Part shown: positions 11,282 to 19,923 of the stretch, one piece after another
How the letters are laid out: every line of letters starts with the position of its first letter
Numbering within the stretch: the first letter of the stretch is position 1
NCBI GenBank assembly: GCA_947507875.1
Contig: CANNQP010000008.1
Location: forward strand, 1-64,000
Direction of reading: 5' to 3'
Length of the DNA: 64,000 bases
Origin: Verrucomicrobiaceae bacterium
Lineage (GTDB): Bacteria; Verrucomicrobiota; Verrucomicrobiia; Verrucomicrobiales; Verrucomicrobiaceae
Notes under the pieces: model-generated
What the model was told of the DNA's origin: nothing
The model's database searches: none
The model's input: the letters and a program-made list of their open reading frames with translations, nothing else
Program-made: the position numbers and the translations under genes

Positions 11282-12283
11282 TCACCGCTCTAGCCACACT
11301 CGGCGCTGATCAAAATCCAAGGTCACTCGGTAGTCGCGAAGAAATTTCGAACCCACGCGCGGCAAGCCAGGCGAGATGTCCACCTCGGGCGTTTCATAGC
11401 GTTCACCGAGCATCTGAACGCACGGTAGCTTCAGCCTGCGGAGCTTCGCGTCCTTCGAAGACATGGTGCCGCCGACCGCTATCAGGACGAGGTCTTGTAC
11501 CACTTGCCCCTGGTCCTGAACGTCGAGCCGGCGCGCGATGGCTTCGCTGATTTCAATACCGTTGAAAGAACCACTATCAAGGATCGCTTGCCACTTCACC
11601 TTACCGCTTTGTAGCTCGATGAAAATGACCCCTTCCTTCATGAAAAAGGGGACCGATGAACACTGATGCGATCGTGGCCGATAGCCCTGACCAAAGCCAA
11701 AGACAGCTTCTTGGTTAAGATAGTCGAGCGTCAGGTAGCGACAGTAACGCGCGGGCAAATCCACACCGAGGATGTTATCCGGATAAGCATCGTTATGCCC
11801 CGATGTGTGATAAGTCCGCACAAAGCAAGGGTAGGCCGGAATCTGCCAGTCGCCGATCCGTAGAGGGCCGGCCATCCCCACCAGTCCGGTTTCCTTGCCG
11901 ACCACTCCGATCATGGTGGCCTGCACCTCGTTTGCGTTGACTGTCGGCAGCGCCAGTTTAGCTGCACTTTCCGCTCCCATGACCATCCGTGCCGCTCCCG
12001 TGTCGAGCATGAGCCGTAGCGGACGCGCTTTACCTGACCGCACCAGAATGACAGGCGGATGAGTCTGCAGCGCCCAAGGAACATGCACGGGGGCAGTGGG
12101 CAAAGCCGCGCGTATCCCACGATCCACCTCGTTGAGACGACTTAGAAAAGCTTGCTTGGGCTCGGCTCTGCGAACCAATGCCTTGAGGGTGCGTGCAGAC
12201 ACGGGGCCATGTTGAGGTGTGTTCTGGCAACCAGTGAAGAGCATCACTAGGCAGCCAGCCAAACTCAAGGGGCGGAGGCTCAT
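11282..12283 (-). CDS. Retropepsin-like aspartic protease, lipoprotein
   Basis: This 333-aa protein starts at the ATG at 12283. It has a lipoprotein signal (LVMLFTGC, lipid Cys at 19) and two half-sites of a clan AA aspartic protease: LMLDTGAARMVMG with Asp94 and AILDSGSFNGIEIS with Asp236. Each is followed by the hydrophobic flap/strand pattern expected of the fold. Two D-T/S-G halves in one chain indicate a tandem retropepsin-like (gag-polyprotein/PerP-like) arrangement acting as an intramolecular dimer. As a lipoprotein it probably works at the periplasmic face. It starts 20 bp after the PIG-L gene stop on the same strand, so the two are probably co-transcribed. Substrate unknown. Confidence 0.82.
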   Translation of the reverse strand: MSLRPLSLAGCLVMLFTGCQNTPQHGPVSARTLKALVRRAEPKQAFLSRLNEVDRGIRAALPTAPVHVPWALQTHPPVILVRSGKARPLRLMLDTGAARMVMGAESAAKLALPTVNANEVQATMIGVVGKETGLVGMAGPLRIGDWQIPAYPCFVRTYHTSGHNDAYPDNILGVDLPARYCRYLTLDYLNQEAVFGFGQGYRPRSHQCSSVPFFMKEGVIFIELQSGKVKWQAILDSGSFNGIEISEAIARRLDVQDQGQVVQDLVLIAVGGTMSSKDAKLRRLKLPCVQMLGERYETPEVDISPGLPRVGSKFLRDYRVTLDFDQRRVWLER

Positions 12284-12302
12284 GAAGCAGCGTTTTGCTC
12301 TC

Positions 12303-13157
12303 TTAAATGAAGCGCTTCATGCGCTCGGCGACATCTTCTTCCAAACGACGCACATAACCGAGTGTGAATTCTTCGACATCCAGCTGATCATTTTGAGCCA
12401 GCGGCGTCAAATCCATGGCAAAGGTCAGAAGGCTCGTGTTATCCGTCGTATGAGAATCAAAGTAGGTTGCGTTGGCGTGCCGCAGGCCTTCTTCTGCAAG
12501 ATCATAGCGCTTGCCACCACTGATCTGGCTATCAAACACGCCTAGCAGCGGGCGCAAGAGATGAGGATGCTTGTCCACCCAAAGCATGGCTTTGTCCTGC
12601 GTGAGCAGCCAATCCAACTTTCGCCAGACCTCGCAGCCATAGACTTTCTTTGGCCTCATCTCCGGTGGCAGAGCATGGATCGCCTCCAGACAACGCAGGA
12701 ACGTGGCCACATGTGTATCATGGCGATCGCAGGGATTGTGCACATAAAGCGTCTGGGGCTGAGCGTGCTCGAGAATGAACTTCAGGTCGTCCACAACCGA
12801 CGAACGGTTCTGATGCTTCACGTCATCACTCGGATATCCTAGCTGGATCATCACACTGTACTCGCCGACAAAGGCTGCCTTCCGCTGTTCCACAAGACGC
12901 ACCTTTTGCATCTCTTCGTCCGTGTAGTTCTCGTAGGGCCCTTTACGTGGACTGCCCGCGCCATCGGTAACCACCACTCCACCGAACCATTTGTCACCAC
13001 TGTGAAAACACTCTGTGATGCCATGATAAGCGGCAATTTCCAGATCGTCCTGGTGTGAGACTATCCCGAGATGAGTCACCCGATGCAAGGCTGTCCAGGG
13101 CTCCGTGTTATCAGGAATAAAAACGTCGTTTTTAGGATGGCGAAAAGTCACAGCCAT
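12303..13157 (-). CDS. PIG-L (LmbE-type) deacetylase family protein
   Basis: This is a 284-aa predicted zinc-dependent N-deacetylase. The ATG at 13157 is used; the longer frame begins with TTG at 13178. The family's metal motif H-x-D-D-x-E is seen at residues 35-40 (SHQDDLEIAA), and the third metal histidine lies in the HDTHVATF region near residue 142. Members remove N-acetyl groups from GlcNAc-linked substrates such as GlcNAc-inositol or bacillithiol precursors. The substrate here cannot be told. It is followed closely by the lipoprotein protease gene and preceded by the PVC cytochrome gene, all on the minus strand. Confidence 0.88.
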   Translation of the reverse strand: MAVTFRHPKNDVFIPDNTEPWTALHRVTHLGIVSHQDDLEIAAYHGITECFHSGDKWFGGVVVTDGAGSPRKGPYENYTDEEMQKVRLVEQRKAAFVGEYSVMIQLGYPSDDVKHQNRSSVVDDLKFILEHAQPQTLYVHNPCDRHDTHVATFLRCLEAIHALPPEMRPKKVYGCEVWRKLDWLLTQDKAMLWVDKHPHLLRPLLGVFDSQISGGKRYDLAEEGLRHANATYFDSHTTDNTSLLTFAMDLTPLAQNDQLDVEEFTLGYVRRLEEDVAERMKRFI

Positions 13158-13250
13158 GGGATTAAGCCCACGAATCAAGCCACCGCAACCGAGGACAACA
13201 GCTCATTTTCCCATGCTATCGATTGAGCACAAGGTGCCCTTCACAACTCC

Positions 13251-16241
13251 TCAAGGCGCTACCTTCATCAGGTAAGCGAAGAAGTCCTTTAAATCCTCAT
13301 CGCTCATGCCCGCAGTCAGCCCTTCGGGCATCAATGAGACCGGTGACGCCTCCAGCTTCTCGATATCCGCCTGTTTCACGGCCGTTTGGTTGCCGGCGAG
13401 GTCTTTGATGACGATGCGGTTCGCGTCCTGCGCGTCCATAAGGCCGGTGAGGAGCTGGCCGCCTTTGGTTTTCACGGTGTAAGCGCCGTATCCTTCGCGA
13501 ATTTCGAGGCTCGGGGTGAAAAGGTTGTCGAGCCAGAAGTCCACGTTCGCGCGGTCGTAACCCGTGAGCTCCGGCCCGATGGCTCCGCCTTCGCCGAAGA
13601 GCTTGTGGCAGGCAAAGCAGCGCGCCATGAACTGAATCTTACCTTTGTCGGCATCGCCGAGGCCGGTTTTGAGCACGTCCTTGATGCGCTCGGCCTCGCG
13701 TTTCTTCTCAGGCGTTGGTCCGGTGGCGAGCAGGCCTTTCCAGTGTTTTTCGATGCTGGCGCTGATGTCGGCGTCCTTGTGCAGACTCAGCTGCTGAACG
13801 ATGTCGATGGTGAAATGCTTCGCGGGAACTTTCCATTCGTTCACGAAGCTCATCAGAATCTGCGCCCACTCCTTGCGACCAGCCATGACACGCAGCGCGT
13901 CCTCGCGCAGCGCTTTGTCTCCGGCGATTTGACCTTCCCAACCGAGCAACAGGGCTTCGGGGAGGCGCTTGTCATCAAACTTGGCCGCAGCCTGCAAAAT
14001 GCCGCGCTTGAGGCTCGGCGCCGCGCTGGACTTCAAGATGGCCACCATGGGCATCACCGCCTCCTGCTTGCTGAGTTCGGCCAAGGTCTTCGCGATGGCG
14101 ATTCGGGCTGTGTTGGTCGCTTTGGCATCACCGAGCAGTTTGAGGGCGTTTTTCAGCGCCTCCGCGTTTCCGCTGCGCAACGCGAGGGTGAGGTCGCCGC
14201 CGCTTTGCTTCGCCATGTAGTCGTTGAGGGCTTTTTGCAGCGCTTCCGGCAGTTTCGGCATCTCCGCACCTTCAAAGGCCGACGCGATGCCAGCGATGAA
14301 TTTGCCACGCAGCGCTTTATCGTTCGTCAGCTCGAACAGATGGGCGCAGGAGTTCAGGTTTTCCTCGCCACCCGCCAGCGCATAGCGTTTCGCGAGCTTT
14401 TCGGCGAGGTGGTCACGAAAGAGCTGAATTTGGAGAAATGCAGGGTCGGCTTTGAAGTATTTGAAGACCGCTTCACGCTCCTTTTCGGCCTTCGCTTCGA
14501 GCGCCCACCATGCGAGCAGTGGCAGGTGACCGCTTTCGTCTTCAATGTCGCCTGCACGCAGAAGAAAAAGCGCGCCTGCGCTCGGCAGCCTCTTGGCTGA
14601 AGCCAGGATTTGAGCACAAACTTCCAGATTCTTTTCTTCGTGGAAGGTGGGTAGAGCATGGCCTTCGCCAGCCATCTTCCAAGCCCACCGGCGGATGTAA
14701 GGATCGCTATGATTGACCGGCAGAACTTCGACAGCGTTGAGTGCATCCAGCGCCCAAAGGATTTCCAAGGTGAGCGGCATCGCTTTGAGCTTCGGCACGA
14801 GCTCAGTCATGTTTCGCCAGGCGATTTCGTGGATGGCTTGTTTGCGGAACCATTCGTTTGGATGACTCAAGTGGCCGAGGAGTTCCTCACCACTCGCTTT
14901 GCTCAAATCAAAGGGCTTGAGTTTCGGCGCACCGCTCGCAGGACGCACGCGGTAGATGCGGCCGCTGGTTTTGTGCCAGTCATCGACGGGGCTGACGTGG
15001 CTGAGGCGGGTGTCATACCAATCGGCCATGTAGAAGCCGCCATCGGGACCGACGCCGGCCCAGACAGGGCGGAACCAGCGGTCCGTGGTGGTCATGAGCT
15101 GCTCTTCATCCTTCGTGCGGAAGGTGGAGCCATCCGGAATGAGCTGGCTGACATAGACGAGATTGTGCAGGGCATTCGGCGCGATGATTTTGCCTTCGTA
15201 GGCGCTGCCGAGCAGGCCGCCTTCGTAAATCGCGAAGGCTTGAGGAAAGCGCTTGTTGTCGCCCTCGTGGCGCATGTGCTCGAACCAGCCGAAGGCATAC
15301 GGATTGGTGAGCGGGCCGTGTTTACCCCAGCCTTTGATGCCGTAACTGCCCTGCTCATAGTGCATGCCGCGTGTGGTGCCGTTCGTGCCGGAAAAAATCC
15401 GGCCCTTGCTGTCGATATCGAGGCTGAAGGTGTTGCCACCGCCCTCGGCGTAGATTTCGAAGGTCTTTTTCTTCGGATGGTAGCGCCAGATGCACTGACC
15501 TTCCCATTTCACGTTCTTGGTGTTGGCGCTGCTGACGTTGCCGGTCGTCGTGCTGCCGTTCGCGCCGTAAAGCCAGCCGTCCATGCCCCATTGCAGGCTG
15601 GTGGCGACACTGTGGGTGTCTTCGAGGCCGAAGCCGCTGAGCTCGACCTCAGGATCGCCATCCGGTTTGGCATCAAAATCGGCATCAGGATAGCTGAGCA
15701 GGTAAGGCGGATTCAGCACCCAAATGCGGCCCATGCCATGCAGCGCCGCGCTGGCGATGTTGAGGCCGGTGATAACGTCCTCGTGTTGATCAAAGAAGCC
15801 ATCGCCGTCGATGTCCTCAAAGACGGTGATCTTGTCCGCACCCTTGTCACCCCGCGGTGGCGGCAGCGGCACTTTGTCGAACTTCGCCCGCAGATGCTGG
15901 TCGTAGCTGACGATCTTCAATCCAGCGGGAAACTGGTACTGGCGATACTGCGTGACCCACATGCGCCCCTTCGAGTCCCAGCTCACGTAAAGCGGCTGCT
16001 CGACGTCGGGCTCATGCACCATGAGGTCGATGGTCACATCGCTGCGGTGCTTGAACTGCTTCACGGCCTCCTGCGGCGGCGTGGGCGGTGTATCATCGCG
16101 CATCACGCCACGACCGGGACGCGTCTCCATGATCTTTTTGACGGCATCGTTACCCGCAACGTCACCGGGTTTGACGTTTTGCGCTAAGCTAGGGCATGAG
16201 ACTCCAAGGCAAACAGCCAAAAGTAGAGACAGGCGGGACAT
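13251..16241 (-). CDS. PVC-type membrane-bound dehydrogenase with C-terminal heme-binding CxxCH domain
   Basis: The protein is 996 aa from the ATG at 16241, which opens a clear Sec signal (MSRLSLLLAVCLGVSCP, SLAQ). The first half is a beta-propeller-like sugar/PQQ-dehydrogenase type domain (ITVFEDIDGDGFFDQHE, LLGSAYEGKIIAPN, GGFYMADWYDTRLS), as in the proteins annotated as putative membrane-bound dehydrogenase in Planctomycetes and Verrucomicrobia. The middle third (about 480-840) is helical, HEAT-like repeats. The C-terminus carries a c-type heme motif, ARCFACHKL with C875, C878 and H879, and a possible axial Met in SLMPEGL near 971. It is expected in the periplasm, oxidising a carbohydrate or alcohol and passing electrons to its heme. 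It faces away from the membrane protein gene at 16367, sharing a 125-bp intergenic region. Confidence 0.9.
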   Translation of the reverse strand: MSRLSLLLAVCLGVSCPSLAQNVKPGDVAGNDAVKKIMETRPGRGVMRDDTPPTPPQEAVKQFKHRSDVTIDLMVHEPDVEQPLYVSWDSKGRMWVTQYRQYQFPAGLKIVSYDQHLRAKFDKVPLPPPRGDKGADKITVFEDIDGDGFFDQHEDVITGLNIASAALHGMGRIWVLNPPYLLSYPDADFDAKPDGDPEVELSGFGLEDTHSVATSLQWGMDGWLYGANGSTTTGNVSSANTKNVKWEGQCIWRYHPKKKTFEIYAEGGGNTFSLDIDSKGRIFSGTNGTTRGMHYEQGSYGIKGWGKHGPLTNPYAFGWFEHMRHEGDNKRFPQAFAIYEGGLLGSAYEGKIIAPNALHNLVYVSQLIPDGSTFRTKDEEQLMTTTDRWFRPVWAGVGPDGGFYMADWYDTRLSHVSPVDDWHKTSGRIYRVRPASGAPKLKPFDLSKASGEELLGHLSHPNEWFRKQAIHEIAWRNMTELVPKLKAMPLTLEILWALDALNAVEVLPVNHSDPYIRRWAWKMAGEGHALPTFHEEKNLEVCAQILASAKRLPSAGALFLLRAGDIEDESGHLPLLAWWALEAKAEKEREAVFKYFKADPAFLQIQLFRDHLAEKLAKRYALAGGEENLNSCAHLFELTNDKALRGKFIAGIASAFEGAEMPKLPEALQKALNDYMAKQSGGDLTLALRSGNAEALKNALKLLGDAKATNTARIAIAKTLAELSKQEAVMPMVAILKSSAAPSLKRGILQAAAKFDDKRLPEALLLGWEGQIAGDKALREDALRVMAGRKEWAQILMSFVNEWKVPAKHFTIDIVQQLSLHKDADISASIEKHWKGLLATGPTPEKKREAERIKDVLKTGLGDADKGKIQFMARCFACHKLFGEGGAIGPELTGYDRANVDFWLDNLFTPSLEIREGYGAYTVKTKGGQLLTGLMDAQDANRIVIKDLAGNQTAVKQADIEKLEASPVSLMPEGLTAGMSDEDLKDFFAYLMKVAP

Positions 16242-16366
16242 GATGGCCTTCACTCTAAGCCGTAACGACGAACTCTCCAAGCAGGTCGGATGATGGGAAG
16301 AGGTATTCATGTGATGGCTAGAGCACTTGCAACGATGCGCTTTCCCTTCTCTTCTGGGGGCTCTTC

Positions 16367-17314
16367 ATGGCACTTGAGCCTCGCCTCTCTCTCTTCTCGC
16401 CTCCGCCCTGGATGCGATTGCACCTCATGAGCCTAGAGGCACCCTTGATTGCCGTCCTTTGGGCCATCGCATTGGCGAAAGTGAACCACCAACCTTTCCT
16501 TCCTGAGTTTGGCATGGCTTTGTTTGTGGCGGTTTGGTTCATCTACCTCCTGAATCATCTTGTTGCGCCTACTGAGACACGAGATCCACGGCATCTAGGC
16601 TCACGACTCTCACGCTTCAGCTTGTTGATCCTGATGCTGCTACTCATGGCCCTTGGGGTCAGGCTTGCCTTGTATCATCTGCCGATGCCCCTGATGGCCA
16701 GCGGGCTACAACTCTGCGGACTGGTCGCAGGCTACTTTGGCATTTTCGGTAGCCGCTGGAATGGGCCACTCTTGGCACTGGCCCTTGGCAGTGTGCTGCT
16801 GCCCCTCGTCCTCACTTTGACGATGCCAAAATCGATGACCCAATGGCTGCTGCTGACCGTCAGCTGGGCTATCATCGCCCAAGCCTGGAAGACTCGCCTC
16901 TGGCTGAGCCTGAAAGCAAAACTGGACAAAGACCTTGCGGGAGGACTGCTTTTCTCGATGGGCTGTTGTCTATGGAGCCGATTCCTACGTGCTGGCGATG
17001 ATCCGATGGGCGATGCTATGCAGTGGGGCCTGCTGGGAAGTCTTCTGATCAGCAATCTTAGCCTCCTGTCGGGCACCCCACATCAGCGCCACCGATGGTT
17101 CAAAATCAGCCTTGGCCTTTGCCTGCTCGTGTTGGGTTCTCAGGGCCTTGAGATCATGGGGCATCTTCAGATTCGACTGGCCTGGGCCTGCCTGTTTGGA
17201 GCTGGCCTACTAATGCTTGTGGAAAAGACGGCACAAACTGGGTCTCATGACAACAAGCGGCTGGCGGCAGACATCGCCATCACCATCCCAGCAGTTGCTC
17301 TGTGCATGCTTTAA
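16367..17314 (+). CDS. Polytopic membrane protein, possibly UbiA-like
   Basis: This 315-aa protein starts at the ATG at 16367 and has eight or nine predicted membrane helices (for example VLWAIALAKV, LSRFSLLILMLLLMALGV, ALALGSVLLPLVLTLTM). The segment VWFIYLLNHLVAPTETRD and the following RHLGSRLSRF resemble the helix-loop of small UbiA-family-like proteins of this phylum that keep a Y-x-x-D/N-x-x pattern. However, the two Asp-rich prenyl-diphosphate motifs of real UbiA enzymes are not present, so catalytic activity is doubtful. I cannot assign a function. It ends in a strong bidirectional terminator shared with convergent rpsT. Confidence 0.6.
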   Translation: MALEPRLSLFSPPPWMRLHLMSLEAPLIAVLWAIALAKVNHQPFLPEFGMALFVAVWFIYLLNHLVAPTETRDPRHLGSRLSRFSLLILMLLLMALGVRLALYHLPMPLMASGLQLCGLVAGYFGIFGSRWNGPLLALALGSVLLPLVLTLTMPKSMTQWLLLTVSWAIIAQAWKTRLWLSLKAKLDKDLAGGLLFSMGCCLWSRFLRAGDDPMGDAMQWGLLGSLLISNLSLLSGTPHQRHRWFKISLGLCLLVLGSQGLEIMGHLQIRLAWACLFGAGLLMLVEKTAQTGSHDNKRLAADIAITIPAVALCML

Positions 17315-17315
17315 A

Positions 17316-17362
17316 AAAAGAAAACCCGGTTGGCAAACCAACCGGGTGATCGTGAAAAAAAA
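17316..17362. terminator. Bidirectional terminator between the membrane protein and rpsT
   Basis: Stem ACCCGGTTGG (17324-17333), loop CAAA, stem CCAACCGGGT (17338-17347), with an A-rich run on the left and an A run (17355-17363) on the right. The ten-base-pair stem lies between convergent genes. The left A-run gives a U tract for minus-strand transcripts (rpsT). Confidence 0.8.
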
Positions 17363-17373
17363 ACCTGAAAAAA

Positions 17374-17646
17374 TTAGGCCTTCTTCGTGAGAGCCCCAAC
17401 TTTCAGCGCCAAGCGTCCTTTAAGACGGCTGGAGGTGTTTTTGTGAAGCACTTTGGTCTTCGAGGCCTTGTCCGCAGCAGAGGCGAACTCGCTCAGGCTG
17501 GCAGCAGCGGCAGCAGCGTCACCTTTTTCGACAGCCGTCAGAACTTTCTTGCGCAGTGTGCGGATGCGGCTTTTCACGGTCTGATTGCGCGCGGTACGAG
17601 CCTGCGTGCGGCGGATGTCTTTCTCGGAGGAACGGATGTTTGCCAT
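17374..17646 (-). CDS. rpsT: 30S ribosomal protein S20
   Basis: This 90-aa basic protein starts at the ATG at 17646. It has the S20 signature: MANIRSSEKDIRRTQ, the R-N-x-x-x-K-S-R-I-R-T block (ARNQTVKSRIRTLRKKV), an Ala-rich middle (GDAAAAAASLSEF) and the C-terminal H-K-N-x-x-S-R-L-K segment (LHKNTSSRLKGRL). S20 binds 16S rRNA early in 30S assembly. Length is normal. It stands alone, with its own terminator, downstream of the sigma/anti-sigma pair. Confidence 0.97.
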   Translation of the reverse strand: MANIRSSEKDIRRTQARTARNQTVKSRIRTLRKKVLTAVEKGDAAAAAASLSEFASAADKASKTKVLHKNTSSRLKGRLALKVGALTKKA

Positions 17647-17717
17647 AAAAAAAGGGGTCTGCGGAAGGGGCGGAGCGTTTAAGCTAGAGTCTGAAGGCTG
17701 TCAAATGCGGATTCTGC

Positions 17718-19232
17718 TCACAAACCCGCAGTTTTTTTGAGTTCATGGAGCTGACGGACCAACCGTGAACGCTCCCCGGTCGGATCGTTGACGCTGCTTT
17801 TTTCCGCTACGGAAAGGATGGTCTGAACATTTAGCCCTGGACTGCGTGCGTCCCCCTGGAAAAGAGTACCCATGCCAATCAAAGCGGCTTCGTAGAGAAA
17901 ATCATCCCGCGCAGCAGTCCAGATCAGGCCACGATCCAAGACCGCAAGCTTAGCTCCATCGCTGAAGGGCCCCGGGCTGGATACCGTGAAGCGGCCTTTG
18001 TCGAGATTCACCGTCGCGAAAGCGCGATTGCTACGGATGGCTTCATCCCCAACTGGCATGAACTCGTACCACAGGGTCTGCGTGCCTGCGCTATTCATCT
18101 CCGCGGCAGGCGTTTGGCGGATGCCTAAACGGCGAAATTCCCGAACGAGGCGACGATCAAAGGAAACCTGGAGCGGATAAGCCCCTCCAGGATCTGCGGC
18201 AGCCTGACTCGGCGGCATCTGGATGCTGATGCGAAGTAGCCTGGTGGATGAATTCCATGGGCAGGAAGCGACTTCCGTGCGCCAAGCATGGATGTAGATC
18301 TCGGAAGGTGCACGGCGGGTGGCATTTTCCTGCGTGACTTTGGCTCCGGGAGCCATCGGTGAGGCAAAGACCTGTTTTGCACCCGCTTTGGCACGAACAG
18401 GCAGAATATCCGCTGGGCGAAGGACGACCTCATCCACCTCTTGCTTCATGGCCGAGGTAAAGGCGAGGTCTGAAGCAAGTTTGACCAGCACCGAATTCGC
18501 GGTCGATTTCACCGCGGGCAAGCTAGGCTGATGGCTGCTTGGCATCCCGGAAACTTTAGCAACACTCGGCGCTGCCACGACTCCTGTGATCGCAATTTCT
18601 GGCTTCTCGGGGACAGAATCCAACTTTCTGGAATCCACTTTCTGCGAACGAACCACCCCCTCACTCGAAGCGGGCGCGACTTCTTTGCTCGTTGCCTTGA
18701 GGTTAGATTCAATCGCCTTAACTGCGGAAAATTCATCCACATTCAACGGGGCTTGCGTGCTATCTCCAGGCTTGTCCGCCTGAAAGGATTTTTCCAAGAA
18801 CGAGCTCTCAGGTGTCTTCACAGAGACTAACCCGGCATTTGGCAAAGGGTAGATCGCTGCATGCTGACCCAACCAATACGCCAATCCGGTGATGGTGATC
18901 AACGCAGCCATGCGGAGCACCATGCCCATCACAGGCCAAACCGAGCGATGAGGCCGACGCGCCATAGGCGGCTGGCGAGGTTGCATCGCTGCCATGCGAC
19001 GCGGCACGTTCACCGGACGCAAAACCGCGTGCCTTTGTTCAGGATCCAGCCGCTCCTGCGGAATCGGTGCATGTTGGCGCAAAGCATCGGTCACAGCCTC
19101 AATCTGCTCCAACTCCGTTAAAGCAGCCGGGCATTGTGTCAAAAGGCGATGAATATCCACCGCTTGATGCGCCTGTAGCTCACCGACAGCGTAGGCGGTC
19201 AGCTCGGAGGTATCATTGGCTGGACTGGTCAT
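17718..19232 (-). CDS. Anti-sigma-like membrane protein with a YfbK-type (DUF3520-like) C-terminus
   Basis: The 504-aa protein starts at the ATG at 19232, 25 bp after the ECF sigma gene. Residues 1-75 look like an anti-sigma N-terminus (ELTAYAVGELQAHQAVDIH, then TELEQIEAVTDALR). One TM helix follows at about 100-120 (VLRMAALITITGLAYWLG), and then a long Ser/Lys/Pro-rich linker. The C-terminal 200 residues contain VASCPWNSSTRLLRISIQ, a D-R-R-L-V-R block, DDFLYEAALIGMGTLF and VNDPTGERSRLVRQL. These match the pattern of the domain after the von Willebrand A domain in YfbK-type proteins (CPWN..., DF..A..., D..G.R.EF..L). The vWA domain itself is absent. Likely role: membrane sensor that holds the sigma factor. 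Classical zinc-finger H-x3-C-x2-C residues are not obvious. Confidence 0.65.
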   Translation of the reverse strand: MTSPANDTSELTAYAVGELQAHQAVDIHRLLTQCPAALTELEQIEAVTDALRQHAPIPQERLDPEQRHAVLRPVNVPRRMAAMQPRQPPMARRPHRSVWPVMGMVLRMAALITITGLAYWLGQHAAIYPLPNAGLVSVKTPESSFLEKSFQADKPGDSTQAPLNVDEFSAVKAIESNLKATSKEVAPASSEGVVRSQKVDSRKLDSVPEKPEIAITGVVAAPSVAKVSGMPSSHQPSLPAVKSTANSVLVKLASDLAFTSAMKQEVDEVVLRPADILPVRAKAGAKQVFASPMAPGAKVTQENATRRAPSEIYIHAWRTEVASCPWNSSTRLLRISIQMPPSQAAADPGGAYPLQVSFDRRLVREFRRLGIRQTPAAEMNSAGTQTLWYEFMPVGDEAIRSNRAFATVNLDKGRFTVSSPGPFSDGAKLAVLDRGLIWTAARDDFLYEAALIGMGTLFQGDARSPGLNVQTILSVAEKSSVNDPTGERSRLVRQLHELKKTAGL

Positions 19233-19257
19233 GATCAAAGAAAAGAGACGTTGAGAG

Positions 19258-19800
19258 TTAAGCGGTTCGGACGGTGAGTTCGCGATTCATCAGTTCCCGA
19301 AGTTTTTTGATGGCCATGTGCATGATGAATCCGACATTCCCAATGCTAAGCCCGGTGATTTCAGCGATCTGCTGGTAAGAGCAGTCATGCATGAATTTGA
19401 GTCGGATGACCTCACGCTGGTTCGGACGAAGCTTCTCCACCAGGTCCCAAATTTTTTCGTAGAGCTCCTGAGATACCACATTTTCAGAAGGATCAGGCTC
19501 ATGACTGACTGCATAGCCCAGGGCGTCCTCGTTGCCGAGTTCAAGCCGCTGATCCTTGCGCAGCACATCCAGGGCTCGGTTCCGGCAGACGGTGAAAAGC
19601 CAAGCCTTGAGGTTATCGCGCACTTTCTCCGGCTCGGTGAGATAAAGTTTGAGCAAAGCATCCTGAACGACCTCACGAGCTCGTTCCACATCACCATGAA
19701 GAACTCCTGCCGTGTAGGCGATGAGATTGCTTTCATGCTGATCCAAAGCCCGCCTGACAAGCAAAGCGGCTTCTTCGGGCTGGGGCTGACGATCAGACAT
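19258..19800 (-). CDS. ECF-type RNA polymerase sigma factor
   Basis: This 180-aa protein starts at the ATG at 19800. Region 2 is seen at about residues 20-90 (REVVQDALLKLYLTEPE, then AWLFTVCRNRALDVLRK, the region 2.3-2.4 core that melts and reads the -10). Region 4 is at about 118-175 (LRPNQREVIRLKF, SYQQIAEITGLSIGNVGFI, a helix-turn-helix for the -35). There is no region 1 or 3, which makes it an extracytoplasmic-function sigma. The downstream gene, 25 bp away, encodes a membrane protein with an anti-sigma-like N-terminus, the usual regulatory partner. Target promoters are unknown; a near-identical sequence upstream of its own gene would be expected if it is autoregulated. Confidence 0.92.
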   Translation of the reverse strand: MSDRQPQPEEAALLVRRALDQHESNLIAYTAGVLHGDVERAREVVQDALLKLYLTEPEKVRDNLKAWLFTVCRNRALDVLRKDQRLELGNEDALGYAVSHEPDPSENVVSQELYEKIWDLVEKLRPNQREVIRLKFMHDCSYQQIAEITGLSIGNVGFIMHMAIKKLRELMNRELTVRTA

Positions 19801-19923
19801 GAGTTCACTGTGTTGCTAAACAACGGCGACGGAAAGCCTTTGTTAGAGGCAAGTGTGTCCGCTTCAAAAAAGCGACCTTGCCCGACCATCTCCCCCTTTC
19901 TGACGGACAAAGTCAGAATGACT

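Noticed and set aside
13386..16187. Two long plus-strand frames (13386-14600 and 14658-16187) opposite the PVC cytochrome
   Set aside because: Antisense shadows with no recognisable domain, while the minus-strand reading has a signal peptide, CxxCH motif and family blocks.
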